From assembly GCF_030146175.1 (NCBI RefSeq), contig NZ_JASLCE010000050.1, positions 13,446 to 77,445 of the forward strand: DNA of 64,000 nucleotides, in the 5' to 3' direction. The notes under the pieces were generated by a model. It saw nothing but the letters and a program-made list of their open reading frames with translations. It had not been told where the DNA came from and did not search any database. Of this stretch, positions 33,151-41,894 are shown one piece after another; position 1 is the stretch's first letter; each line of letters starts with the position of its first letter. Origin of the DNA: Flavobacterium sp. Its GTDB lineage: Bacteria > Bacteroidota > Bacteroidia > Flavobacteriales > Flavobacteriaceae. Position numbers and translations under genes: made by a program.

Positions 33151-35805
33151 ATGGACGAAGAAAATTTAGATCCTATAGAAGAAGGTCAGTTTCAGGGCGA
33201 ACATTTTTACGAAAATCAGGAGTCGGCAGACAGTAATGATACGATTACCAAGGTAACCGGAATGTATAAAGACTGGTTTCTGGATTATGCATCCTATGTA
33301 ATCCTGGAACGTGCGGTTCCGGCTATTGAAGACGGATTCAAACCCGTACAGCGCCGTATCATGCACTCGATGAAAGAGCTGGACGACGGACGCTATAACA
33401 AAGTAGCCAATGTAGTTGGACATACGATGCAGTACCATCCGCATGGTGACGCCAGTATCGGCGATGCAATGGTACAGATTGGTCAGAAAGAGTTGCTAAT
33501 CGATACGCAGGGAAACTGGGGTAATATCCTGACCGGCGACGGAGCAGCGGCTTCCCGTTATATCGAGGCACGATTGAGTAAATTTGCGTTGGAAGTACTC
33601 TATTCGCCTAAAATTACCCATTGGCAATCCTCGTATGATGGAAGACGGAACGAACCGATCAACCTTCCGGTTAAATTCCCGTTGCTTTTGGCGCAGGGAG
33701 GAGAAGGAATTGCTGTAGGACTTTCGACCAAAGTATTACCACACAACTTTAACGAACTGATCGATGCATCGGTTAAAATATTAAAAGGAAAACCGTTTAC
33801 CCTGTATCCGGATTTTCCGACCGCCGGTATTGCCGATATTTCGGGCTATAACGACGGTATGCGCGGTGGACGCGTACGTGTTCGCGCGAAAATAGCACAA
33901 CTGGACAAGCAAACGCTTGTGATTACACAGATTCCGTTTTCGACGAATACTACATCGTTGATTGATAGTATACTAAAAGCCAACGATAAAGGAAAAATCA
34001 AAATCAAGAAAATCGAGGACAATACCGCTGCCGAAGTGGAAATTTTGATTCATCTTCCGCCGGGCGTTTCTCCGGATAAAATGATTGATGCCTTATATGC
34101 GTTTACCGGTTGTGAAACCTCACTGGCGCCGTTAGGATGTGTGATTCAGGATAATAAACCGTTGTTTACAGGAGTTTCCGATATGTTGCGTGTTTCAACG
34201 GCACGGACGGTCGATTTGCTGAAAAGAGAATTGGAAATTCAGTTGGAAGAACTTGAAGAACAATGGCATTTTGCGTCGTTGGAACGAATCTTTATCGAAA
34301 ACAGAATTTACCGCCTTATCGAGGAAGAAGAAACCTGGGAAGGAGTGATCAAGGCGATCGATAAAGGATTGGCACCACACGTAACCCATCTGAAACGAGC
34401 GGTGACCGAAGAAGATATCGTTCGGCTGACGGAGATTCGAATCAAGCGTATTTCAAAATTCGACATTGAAAAAGCACAGGAAAAAATTGACGCACTGGAA
34501 GGTGAAATTGAACAGGTAAAACACGATTTGGCACACCTGATCGATTTTGCGATTGCTTATTTTACCCGTTTAAAAGAAAAATACGGAAAAGGAAGAGAGC
34601 GTCAGACGGAACTGCGTAGTTTTGATACCATCGAAGCCACTAAAGTGGTCTTGCGAAACACCAAATTATATGTAAACCGCGAAGAAGGATTTATTGGTAC
34701 CAGTCTTAAAAAAGACGAATACGTTGGCGATTGTTCCGATATTGATGATGTGATTGTTTTCCTTCGCGATGGAAATATGATGATTACCAAAGTCGACGAT
34801 AAAAAATTCGTAGGGAAAGATATTATCCATATTTCCGTTTTTGATAAAAACGACAAACGGACGATATACAATATGATTTACCGTGACGGAAAATCAGGGC
34901 CGTCTTATATAAAACGCTTTAATGTTTCGGGCGTAACCCGCGACAAATTATACGATCTGACCAATGGAGCCAAAGGTTCGCAGGTGCTCTATTTTTCGCA
35001 CAATCCGAACGGAGAAGCCGAAGTGGTAACCGTATTATTGCGTCAGGTTGGAAGTGTTAAGAAACTCAAATTCGACCTTGATTTTGCTACGTTAGCCATT
35101 AAAGGACGGGCGAGTAAAGGAAATACTGTTACCAAATATCCGATTAAAAAGATCGAGTTAAAAGAAAAGGGGATTTCCACCTTAAAGCCGCGCCGTATTT
35201 GGTTTGATGATACGGTACAACGTTTAAATGTAGATGGAAGAGGGGAATTACTGGGTGAATTCCGACCAAACGACAGATTGTTGATCATTAACCAGTCCGG
35301 AAAACTAAAAACCATTATACCGGAATTGACAACCCATTTTGAAGAAGATATGGTTGTGTTGGAAAAATGGATTCCTAAAAAACCGATTTCCGCGATTTAT
35401 TTCGACGGTGAAAAAGAACGCTATTATATTAAGCGTTTCCTGATAGAAAACGAGAATAAAGAGGAGATTTTTATTTCCGAACATCCGAATTCGCAATTGG
35501 AAATTGTTTCGACCGACTACCGACCGGTAGCTGAAATCGTGTTTGCGAAAGTAAAAGGAGTACAAAAAGAGAATCAGACCATCGATCTGGAACAATTTAT
35601 CGCCGTAAAAGGAATCAAAGCCTTAGGGAATCAACTAACGACCGACAAGCTAAAACAGGTGAACCTATTGGAATCCTTACCGTATGAGCCACCGGTTGAA
35701 GAAATTCCGGAGGAAATCGAAGTGAAAGAAGAAGAGAATGTTTCGCTTGAAGAAGGAAGCGTACAGCTGGACGACGACGGACAGATTACGCTAAGTCTGG
35801 ATTAA
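33151..35805 (+). CDS. parC: DNA topoisomerase IV subunit A (ParC)
   Basis: Cleavage subunit of topoisomerase IV. 884 residues. Active-site Tyr137 is in GAAASRYIEARLSKF, and the quinolone-determining region contains HPHGDASIGDA, where Ala101 occupies the position of the quinolone-sensitive Ser of E. coli GyrA/ParC. The C-terminal beta-pinwheel domain (about 520-815) is followed by an acidic tail (about 835-884, EEIPEEIEVKEEEN). It follows parE by 36 nt; palindromic repeat E and a bidirectional terminator lie beyond the stop. Confidence 0.96.
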   Translation: MDEENLDPIEEGQFQGEHFYENQESADSNDTITKVTGMYKDWFLDYASYVILERAVPAIEDGFKPVQRRIMHSMKELDDGRYNKVANVVGHTMQYHPHGDASIGDAMVQIGQKELLIDTQGNWGNILTGDGAAASRYIEARLSKFALEVLYSPKITHWQSSYDGRRNEPINLPVKFPLLLAQGGEGIAVGLSTKVLPHNFNELIDASVKILKGKPFTLYPDFPTAGIADISGYNDGMRGGRVRVRAKIAQLDKQTLVITQIPFSTNTTSLIDSILKANDKGKIKIKKIEDNTAAEVEILIHLPPGVSPDKMIDALYAFTGCETSLAPLGCVIQDNKPLFTGVSDMLRVSTARTVDLLKRELEIQLEELEEQWHFASLERIFIENRIYRLIEEEETWEGVIKAIDKGLAPHVTHLKRAVTEEDIVRLTEIRIKRISKFDIEKAQEKIDALEGEIEQVKHDLAHLIDFAIAYFTRLKEKYGKGRERQTELRSFDTIEATKVVLRNTKLYVNREEGFIGTSLKKDEYVGDCSDIDDVIVFLRDGNMMITKVDDKKFVGKDIIHISVFDKNDKRTIYNMIYRDGKSGPSYIKRFNVSGVTRDKLYDLTNGAKGSQVLYFSHNPNGEAEVVTVLLRQVGSVKKLKFDLDFATLAIKGRASKGNTVTKYPIKKIELKEKGISTLKPRRIWFDDTVQRLNVDGRGELLGEFRPNDRLLIINQSGKLKTIIPELTTHFEEDMVVLEKWIPKKPISAIYFDGEKERYYIKRFLIENENKEEIFISEHPNSQLEIVSTDYRPVAEIVFAKVKGVQKENQTIDLEQFIAVKGIKALGNQLTTDKLKQVNLLESLPYEPPVEEIPEEIEVKEEENVSLEEGSVQLDDDGQITLSLD

Positions 35806-35820
35806 TATAAATACTTAGCA

Positions 35821-35853
35821 ACACCTGACAGGTTTTCAAAACCTGTCAGGTGT
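35821..35853. repeat. Palindromic repeat copy E (perfect)
   Basis: Arms ACACCTGACAGGTTTT (35821-35836) and AAAACCTGTCAGGTGT (35838-35853) around a single C; 15 nt after the parC stop, before the convergent TerC gene. Confidence 0.95.
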
Positions 35854-35881
35854 GTGATTAGGTGTGATAAAATACAACAAT

Positions 35882-35909
35882 AAAAAAGTCCTCGATCGAG
35901 GACTTTTTT
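35882..35909. terminator. Bidirectional terminator between parC and terC-like gene
   Basis: Self-complementary core GTCCTCGATCGAGGAC flanked by an A run (35882-35887) and a T run (35904-35909). Confidence 0.85.
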
Positions 35910-35910
35910 A

Positions 35911-36681
35911 TTATTTTCTTTTTCGGATTTTCATATTGATAAACTCCACGGCCAGTGAGAACGCAATGGCAAAGTAGAGGTAGCCTTTTGGAACGGCACC
36001 GATATGTTGTCCGGCTAATGTCGCTTCAGACAAGTGCATACTTTCGGTCATTAGCATAAACCCGATCAGGATTAAGAACGCCAGACCTAAAATCTGTATC
36101 GACGGATTGGCATTTACAAAGTTACCTACCGGAACCGCAAATAACATCATTACACCAACTGATATTACTACAGCAGCGATCATAATCGTTAAAGCTCCGG
36201 TAATACCATTGGTCATTCCGACAGCCGTTAGAATACTGTCTACTGAGAAAATCAGGTCAATTAACAGGATCTGAACGATAACACTTCCAAACGATTTGGC
36301 AGCAGCACTTTTTACATTGTGCTCTTCTTCGCCTTTATGGTCCACTTTTTCATGGATTTCTTTCGTACTCTTATAAATCAGGAACATACCTCCCAGGAAT
36401 AAAATTAATGCCTGTCCGGTAAAATGCCCCTGGAACCATCCCCAATCCACACTAAACAAAGGTTCTTTCATGGCAATTAGTAAAGTGATACCGAATAATA
36501 ATCCGATTCGCATAAACATGGCCAGAAACAAACCGATTCGGGTTGCTTTTTTGCGTTTTTCTTCCGGTAGCTTACCGGTAACGATAGAGATAAAGATAAT
36601 GTTGTCGATCCCCAGTACGATTTCAAGAAACGTTAGGGTTAACAGGGCTACCCATGCATCAGGGTTTAAGAATACTTCCAT
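35911..36681 (-). CDS. TerC-family integral membrane protein
   Basis: A 256-residue, about seven-helix inner-membrane protein of the TerC family, which is linked to metal efflux (manganese) and membrane protein metalation. Key acidic residues in TM helices: LEIVLGIDNIIFISIVTG near 17-35 and LLIDLIFSVDSILTAVGMT near 138-157, the paired DN/DS motifs of the family. It is the last gene of a seven-gene minus-strand run starting near 40.2 kb, though a 51-nt gap separates it from the lipoprotein before it. Confidence 0.92.
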   Translation of the reverse strand: MEVFLNPDAWVALLTLTFLEIVLGIDNIIFISIVTGKLPEEKRKKATRIGLFLAMFMRIGLLFGITLLIAMKEPLFSVDWGWFQGHFTGQALILFLGGMFLIYKSTKEIHEKVDHKGEEEHNVKSAAAKSFGSVIVQILLIDLIFSVDSILTAVGMTNGITGALTIMIAAVVISVGVMMLFAVPVGNFVNANPSIQILGLAFLILIGFMLMTESMHLSEATLAGQHIGAVPKGYLYFAIAFSLAVEFINMKIRKRK

Positions 36682-36732
36682 TTGTAGTTTTGATTTATTG
36701 TTTTTGGTTTAAATTCAGCTATTAAACGTAAA

Positions 36733-37104
36733 CTAATCGATTTTTGTTACAGATCCTTTCTGTTTTTTTGTGTCGCCCACAAAAGAATATTCGAAGGAAT
36801 AGCCTTTTGCATTGGTTGTCAGGATCTTCATGCTGATCGCTTTTTTGTCCTGCATATTTTTCGGATGTATTTTTTGCAATACAAATTCACAATTGTTAAT
36901 CCAGCGGATCGAAGCCGTATCGGTTTTACCGTTAAAAGTCTCGATTTGCATCGTTTCGGTACGCTCAAAAACGGACTTCATTGGTTTTCCATTGATTTCC
37001 TGTGTGAATTCGAATTTCCCGGTTTTATAATCGTTACAGTTGCGTTCCTGATTATAACAGGAAGTCAACACGAATGGTAATAGGGCTAAAGCAATTTTTT
37101 TCAT
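36733..37104 (-). CDS. Small lipoprotein of unknown function
   Basis: A 123-residue lipoprotein: signal MKKIALALLPFVLTSC (Cys16), then a small domain with CNDYKTGKFEFTQEING and ending GSVTKID. I recall homologues being misnamed DNA topoisomerase IV in databases because of a neighbouring gene; nothing in the sequence supports that. Its ATG overlaps the stop of the DinB-like gene by four bases (ATGA), so it is coupled to it. Probably an outer-membrane lipoprotein. Confidence 0.78.
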   Translation of the reverse strand: MKKIALALLPFVLTSCYNQERNCNDYKTGKFEFTQEINGKPMKSVFERTETMQIETFNGKTDTASIRWINNCEFVLQKIHPKNMQDKKAISMKILTTNAKGYSFEYSFVGDTKKQKGSVTKID

Positions 37105-37676
37105 TGTAATCGTTTTAATTCATCATCGGTAAAATTCCGGATGCTTTTATCTTTTGAAAATTTATCGGCGTTATAGTCGTTGGATTTGTTTTTAGGAATG
37201 GATAAACTGTTCCATTCTCCTTTTTTGAGTAGTTTTGCGTAGAACACAATTTGACCGACATGATACGGATAATGTGCCAGTTGGCGGTTGATGGCTTCCA
37301 CAACCGTATGACCTTCATTTCGGATATAAATAACATTCGAAAGCTGATCGAGCGTAAGACTTTTTAAAGCTTCAAAAAGACAATTCCATCCTTTTTCCCA
37401 AATTTCAAGCAGCGTTTCTTTGTCTATTATGGTTTCTTCGAATTCGGAATCGCGGTTACGCCCTTCTTTTTCACCGTCGGTAGTCAGGAAATCGGTCCAC
37501 CTTGAAAGCATATTCCCGGAAAGGTGTTTTACAATCGTAGCAATCGAATTGGTATTGTCGTTTAGTGCAACGGACAATTGTTCCGGTTCGAGTTGTGCCA
37601 TCGCTTTATCGGCAATGGTTTTGTAATACAGAAATTGCTTCTGTACGCTTTCGAGGTATTGATTATTGACTTCCAT
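37101..37676 (-). CDS. DUF1572/DinB-like protein
   Basis: A 191-residue four-helix-bundle protein of the DinB/DUF1572 class. Three His suitable for metal binding are visible: in ATIVKHLSGNMLSRW near 50, RQLAHYPYHVGQIVF near 135-140. These proteins bind a divalent metal and often act in thiol (bacillithiol/mycothiol) transfer; the exact role here is unknown. It overlaps the lipoprotein start (ATGA). Confidence 0.88.
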   Translation of the reverse strand: MEVNNQYLESVQKQFLYYKTIADKAMAQLEPEQLSVALNDNTNSIATIVKHLSGNMLSRWTDFLTTDGEKEGRNRDSEFEETIIDKETLLEIWEKGWNCLFEALKSLTLDQLSNVIYIRNEGHTVVEAINRQLAHYPYHVGQIVFYAKLLKKGEWNSLSIPKNKSNDYNADKFSKDKSIRNFTDDELKRLQ

Positions 37677-37682
37677 AGTGTG

Positions 37683-37901
37683 CTATTTGTCGAAAATACT
37701 GTTGGTAACCGTTCGTAATCCTAAAAACATAAACCACATTGCGGTAAGGCATACTACGATTCCAAAACCTAAAACCGGATAAAACATCGGATTGTTTTGG
37801 TTTTTAAACGAACTGTGGATGATGACTGGACCTATAAATAACAAAGGAAGTGCCATTGCCAGATAGCGAATTCCTCTGTTTAATACTTTTTTGTTGGCCA
37901 T
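37683..37901 (-). CDS. Small two-helix membrane protein
   Basis: A 72-residue protein with TM helices near 12-30 and 40-62 (MALPLLFIGPVIIHSSFKNQNNPMFYPVLGFGIVVCLTAMWFMFLG). It ends 2 nt before the start region of the DinB-like gene and starts 2 nt after murQ, so it is in the same run. Function unknown. Confidence 0.72.
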   Translation of the reverse strand: MANKKVLNRGIRYLAMALPLLFIGPVIIHSSFKNQNNPMFYPVLGFGIVVCLTAMWFMFLGLRTVTNSIFDK

Positions 37902-37903
37902 GA

Positions 37904-38728
37904 TTATTTTGTATTAGTATTGTGATAGCTTTCGATGGCTTTCCGTACGTTTTGATGTGTTTCGAGTAATTGTTGTGCCACGTCATACGGAACATCGATT
38001 TCACTCATGATCATACGGATACCGCGGTCTACCAGCTTGTGATTACTCAGTTGCATGTCGACCATTTTATTGCCTTTTACTTTACCTAATTGTATCATGG
38101 TAGCGGTAGAAAGCATATTTAAAACCAGTTTTTGCGCGGTTCCGGCTTTCATACGGGAACTACCCGTTACAAATTCCGGTCCTACGACCACTTCTATCGG
38201 GAAACGGGCGGTTTCGGCCAGCGGACTTCCCTGATTACAGGTGATACATCCGGTAGCAATACCGTTGGCATTACATTTTTCGAGGCCGCCAATTACATAA
38301 GGAGTCGTACCCGATGCGGCAATGCCCACGACCACATCATTCAAATTGATATCCCATTCCGAAAGGTCTTTCCAGGCCTGTTCGCGGTCGTCTTCGGCAA
38401 ATTCAACGGCTTTGCGAATGGCTGTATCGCCACCGGCAATCAAACCGATTACCAAATCAAATGGAACACCAAAAGTAGGTGGACATTCCGAGGCGTCTAC
38501 AATACCAAGTCTTCCGGAAGTACCGGCGCCAATATAAAACAATCGGCCACCCATTTTCATTTTGGAAACGATTTCCGAAACCAGGGCTTCAATTTGCGGC
38601 AGTGCCTTTTCGACCGCCAACGGTACGGTTTTGTCTTCGTTATTGATATTTGTCAACAGTTCCGAAACCGACATCTTTTCCAGATGTTCGTATTTTGAAG
38701 CTTGCTCGGTGGTACGTGTAAATGACAT
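37904..38728 (-). CDS. murQ: N-acetylmuramic acid 6-phosphate etherase
   Basis: Cleaves the ether of MurNAc-6-P during peptidoglycan recycling, giving GlcNAc-6-P and D-lactate. SIS-domain motifs: YIGAGTSGRLGIVDASECPPTFG (about 63-85), VVGIAASGTTPYVIGG and GPEFVTGSSRMKAGTAQKLVLNMLST. At 274 residues it is slightly shorter than the E. coli enzyme because the C-terminal UBA-like tail is trimmed. No murP/PTS gene is near; the reason it lies beside a zinc transporter is unknown. Confidence 0.95.
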   Translation of the reverse strand: MSFTRTTEQASKYEHLEKMSVSELLTNINNEDKTVPLAVEKALPQIEALVSEIVSKMKMGGRLFYIGAGTSGRLGIVDASECPPTFGVPFDLVIGLIAGGDTAIRKAVEFAEDDREQAWKDLSEWDINLNDVVVGIAASGTTPYVIGGLEKCNANGIATGCITCNQGSPLAETARFPIEVVVGPEFVTGSSRMKAGTAQKLVLNMLSTATMIQLGKVKGNKMVDMQLSNHKLVDRGIRMIMSEIDVPYDVAQQLLETHQNVRKAIESYHNTNTK

Positions 38729-38767
38729 CGGTAACCTGATTTTTAGATACTATGAATTCGAGTAAAG

Positions 38768-39472
38768 TTACATAAAATAAGCCAGAATGATACCCAAAAC
38801 GATAGCGGTAAGCTTCGCCAGGTTAAATTTATGGCCTTCGCTACTTTCAAAAATGATAGTAGAGGAAATATGAAATAGGATACCGATCACAATGGCTGAG
38901 ATCTCGGTATAATATTGATTGACAAATGGTAGGTATTCGGACAAAAAGGTTCCTAGTGGCGTCATACAGGCAAATACCATCATAAAGACAAAAATGGCCT
39001 TACGATTTAAATGCGAATTGATAAAAAAGGTCGTCAGAATAATGGCAATCGGGAAGTGGTGGATGGCAATTCCCCAGGCCATATCGTTGTGATGACTCAC
39101 CGGTAGTCCTTCGAGTAAGGCATGTAAACACAAACTGATAAACAACGACCAGGGAATATGGTGCATGGTTTCGTGACCGTGTACATGACCGTGTTCGGCT
39201 CCTTTGGAAAAATATTCCAGAATAATCTGAAACACAATTCCGACCATGATAAACAAGCCAACCGGGCTATGCGCATGATCGTGTCCGTCGTGATTATGAC
39301 CCGCATCGGCCAAATAAACCTCCGGCAATAAATGCGATACGGTTAATGCCAACAGAAACGATCCGCTGAAAGCCAGAAGCAGCTTCAGGTTCTTTTTGTT
39401 TTTCGGGCTAAAGAACGTAGCCGCTCCATAACCGAGGATTACCGAAAGCAGGGGGATAAGATAAGGCATCAT
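38768..39472 (-). CDS. ZIP family metal transporter
   Basis: A 234-residue, about eight-helix inner-membrane transporter of divalent metal (Zn, Fe or Mn). The His-rich loop between TM3 and TM4 is DAGHNHDGHDHAHS near 57-70, with a second in AEHGHVHGHETMHH near 92-105. TM helix SLCLHALLEGLPVSHHNDMAWGIAIHHFPIA carries the metal-binding His and Glu of ZIP. The methyltransferase stop is only one base away. Probably zinc, but that is family inference. Confidence 0.92.
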   Translation of the reverse strand: MMPYLIPLLSVILGYGAATFFSPKNKKNLKLLLAFSGSFLLALTVSHLLPEVYLADAGHNHDGHDHAHSPVGLFIMVGIVFQIILEYFSKGAEHGHVHGHETMHHIPWSLFISLCLHALLEGLPVSHHNDMAWGIAIHHFPIAIILTTFFINSHLNRKAIFVFMMVFACMTPLGTFLSEYLPFVNQYYTEISAIVIGILFHISSTIIFESSEGHKFNLAKLTAIVLGIILAYFM

Positions 39473-39473
39473 A

Positions 39474-40205
39474 TTATTTAAAGATCATTATCAGTCGTTC
39501 AGAATCGTTTTTTAAGAATTTACGGAGTTTATAATCGCCAAAAACATCCAGTAAAAAGATACCGGCTTCTTCCATCATGGCTTCAAAATCCTGTAGGGTT
39601 AATGCTTTTACTTTTTCCGTAAAGTGGAAATGCTCACCGTTATCGTCAAAATCAATTTCTTTAAAAATATGATTGTCTTTTACATAACGTTTAATGTGGA
39701 AATCAATACCGTCTACACTTTTCACTTCTTCCGGAACCAGATTGTCGATTACCTGGCTTACGTTCATAAAGTCAATCACGGCAAAACCATAGTCTGTTAA
39801 GCTCTCCTTAATTGCGTTTAAGGTCGTTAGATTATCCTCGTCACTTTCAAAATAACCAAAGCTGGTAAAAAGGTTAAAAATGGCGTCAAATTTTTGATCA
39901 AACGGAACTCGCATATCGTGAACTTCAAAGTGAAGTGTGTCATTCGCGTGTTCGGAAGCGGTTTTTATACTGTTTTCCGATAAATCGGCACCGGTCACAT
40001 CATAGCCCAACTGGTTTAAATAAACCGAATGGCGCCCTTTTCCGCAGGCCAGATCCAGGATTTTGGCATTGTCCGGCAGGTTTAGGTATTGGGTTAAATT
40101 ATCCATAAACAACTGGGCTTCTGTATAATCACGATCTTTATATAAAATATGATAATAAGGCGTATCGAACCAGGAAGCATACCAGGTGGTAGTATCTTTT
40201 TGCAT
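39474..40205 (-). CDS. Class I SAM-dependent methyltransferase
   Basis: A 243-residue methyltransferase. The SAM loop is ILDLACGKGRHSVYLNQLGYDVTGADLS near 48-75, followed by HDMRVPF (motif II) and FNLFTSFGYF (motif IV region). Substrate unknown; relatives are common in flavobacteria. Start 40205 (ATG) was chosen: the longer frame to 40220 begins with TTG and adds five residues. It opens the minus-strand run with the ZIP transporter one base downstream. Confidence 0.9.
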   Translation of the reverse strand: MQKDTTTWYASWFDTPYYHILYKDRDYTEAQLFMDNLTQYLNLPDNAKILDLACGKGRHSVYLNQLGYDVTGADLSENSIKTASEHANDTLHFEVHDMRVPFDQKFDAIFNLFTSFGYFESDEDNLTTLNAIKESLTDYGFAVIDFMNVSQVIDNLVPEEVKSVDGIDFHIKRYVKDNHIFKEIDFDDNGEHFHFTEKVKALTLQDFEAMMEEAGIFLLDVFGDYKLRKFLKNDSERLIMIFK

Positions 40206-40292
40206 TTCTTTTAATTTCAAAATAATTAATTTAAACCCGACTAAAAGTACTATTTATTCGGGTCGGATAAACGAAAGTAAGTTAACTTTTAC

Positions 40293-40320
40293 TTAAGCCA
40301 ACAAATTTAATGTATTTTTG
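40293..40320 (+). promoter_or_regulatory. Candidate promoter of the THUMP methyltransferase
   Basis: TATTTTTG at 40313-40320 with TTA (not TTG) at 40293-40295, 17-nt spacer; 70 nt before the ATG. Confidence 0.4.
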
Positions 40321-40390
40321 CGGATGTAATTCCAAAATTGCACTGCAAGGATTGGAAATTATGATATATTTATAGGAATTTTAGTATCAA

Positions 40391-41557
40391 ATGAAAGACT
40401 TTAAAATGGTAGCCAAAACTTTTTTTGGCTTCGAAGAAATATTAGCAAAAGAATTGCAGGTATTAGGCGCTCAAAAAGTAGAGCAGGGTACCCGTATGGT
40501 TAGTTTTGTAGGAGACACAGGATTTATGTATAAAGCCAATTTGTCCCTTCGTACAGCACTGAAAATTTTAAAACCAATCCACCATTTTAGAGCAGTCAAC
40601 GAACTAAGTCTTTATAAAGGAATCCAGTCTATCGACTGGTCGCAGTACTTATCGGTACATCAGTCGTTTGTTGTGGATGTAACCTTACACTCCGATTATT
40701 TCAGTCATTCGCAGTTTGCGGCTTTAAAGACTAAAGATGCGATTGTAGATCAGTATCGCGACCGATTCGGAAAACGTCCGAACATCAATAAAGATTTCCC
40801 GGATCTACGGATCAATGTTCATATTCAGAATGATCAGTGTACGGTATCGTTAGACAGTTCCGGAGATTCGTTACACCACCGTGGTTATAAAACCGCTACG
40901 AATATTGCACCGATCAACGAAGTATTGGCAGCGGGAATGTTGTTATTGTCCGGATGGGATGGTCAGGGTGATTTCCTGGATCCGATGTGCGGAAGTGGTA
41001 CGCTTCTGGCCGAAGCCGCGATGATAGCCTGTAATATTCCGGCGAACATCAACCGAAAAGAATTTGCTTTCGAACGTTGGAACGATTGGGACAATGAGTT
41101 GTTTGATCAGATCATGAATTCGCTGATGAAAAAGACCCGTGAATTTCATTATACGATAAAAGGATACGATAAAGCGCCGTCGGCCGTAATGAAAGCCAAA
41201 GACAATATCCGCAATGCGAACCTTGACGAATATGTGAGTATTTCGCAGGCTAACTTTTTTGAAACCGAAAAAGAAACCCGCGGACCGTTACATATGGTGT
41301 TTAATCCGCCGTATGGAGAGCGACTTGATATCGAGATGGAGCGTTTTTACCGCGAAATCGGAGATACGTTAAAACAACATTATCCGGGTACGAATGCCTG
41401 GTTTATTACGGCGAATATCGAAGCACTGAAGTTTGTCGGTTTAAAACCATCGCGTAAAATCAAACTGTTTAACGGTAAGCTGGAAACCCGATTTGTAAAG
41501 TACGAAATGTATGAAGGTAGTAAACGTACCAAATTTCAAAATAACGATAATCATTAA
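40391..41557 (+). CDS. THUMP-domain class I SAM-dependent RNA methyltransferase (RlmL-like)
   Basis: A 388-residue RNA methyltransferase. An N-terminal THUMP-type RNA-binding domain (about 40-165) precedes the SAM fold: DFLDPMCGSGTLLAEAAMIACNIPAN (motif I) and VFNPPYGERL (NPPY catalytic motif). It resembles the N-terminal half of E. coli RlmKL, i.e. N2-guanosine methylation at 2445, so RlmL-like is likely but not proven. A small membrane protein follows 11 nt after the stop. Confidence 0.93.
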   Translation: MKDFKMVAKTFFGFEEILAKELQVLGAQKVEQGTRMVSFVGDTGFMYKANLSLRTALKILKPIHHFRAVNELSLYKGIQSIDWSQYLSVHQSFVVDVTLHSDYFSHSQFAALKTKDAIVDQYRDRFGKRPNINKDFPDLRINVHIQNDQCTVSLDSSGDSLHHRGYKTATNIAPINEVLAAGMLLLSGWDGQGDFLDPMCGSGTLLAEAAMIACNIPANINRKEFAFERWNDWDNELFDQIMNSLMKKTREFHYTIKGYDKAPSAVMKAKDNIRNANLDEYVSISQANFFETEKETRGPLHMVFNPPYGERLDIEMERFYREIGDTLKQHYPGTNAWFITANIEALKFVGLKPSRKIKLFNGKLETRFVKYEMYEGSKRTKFQNNDNH

Positions 41558-41568
41558 ACGATACTAAT

Positions 41569-41808
41569 ATGGCCATGGCACCTAAAACCAAAGCATTTGT
41601 ATATCAGTTAACGGCATTTGCAATCTTGTTTATTTTGTTCCGCTACCTGATTGGAACATATACTAATTTACAGGGATTCTGGATTCCGGTTACCGCTTTT
41701 GTAGTAGCGACGTTACTGGCACCGAAATTTCAGGCTGTAAAAACCAACGATGGTGAACGACTTTTTATGAAATGGATTTTTGTAAAAGGTATTAAAGAAA
41801 TAAAGTAA
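41569..41808 (+). CDS. Small two-helix membrane protein
   Basis: A 79-residue protein with TM helices near 13-30 and 37-55 (FWIPVTAFVVATLLAPKF), and a basic C-terminus. A second ATG two codons on (41575) is an alternative start. It follows the RNA methyltransferase by 11 nt and ends at a terminator. Function unknown. Confidence 0.72.
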   Translation: MAMAPKTKAFVYQLTAFAILFILFRYLIGTYTNLQGFWIPVTAFVVATLLAPKFQAVKTNDGERLFMKWIFVKGIKEIK

Positions 41809-41834
41809 AAAATCCCGGTTCTCCGGGATTTTTT
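41807..41834. terminator. Bidirectional terminator
   Basis: Stem AAAAAATCCCGG (41807-41818) with CCGGGATTTTTT (41823-41834), loop TTCT; flanked by A and T runs. Ends the plus operon and the minus lipoprotein gene at 41895. Confidence 0.88.
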
Positions 41835-41894
41835 ATATCCAATTCCGTCCTGAATCGTTAGGATGTAGTAGGAAGAGCCATATACGAAGCTGTT

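Noticed and set aside
36733..37104. Lipoprotein as a topoisomerase IV part
   Set aside because: The sequence is a signal peptide plus a small domain; parE and parC are complete genes elsewhere in the window.
37904..38728. MurQ truncation by frameshift
   Set aside because: The protein is shorter than the E. coli enzyme but all SIS motifs are intact and it ends cleanly; a shorter tail is enough to explain it.
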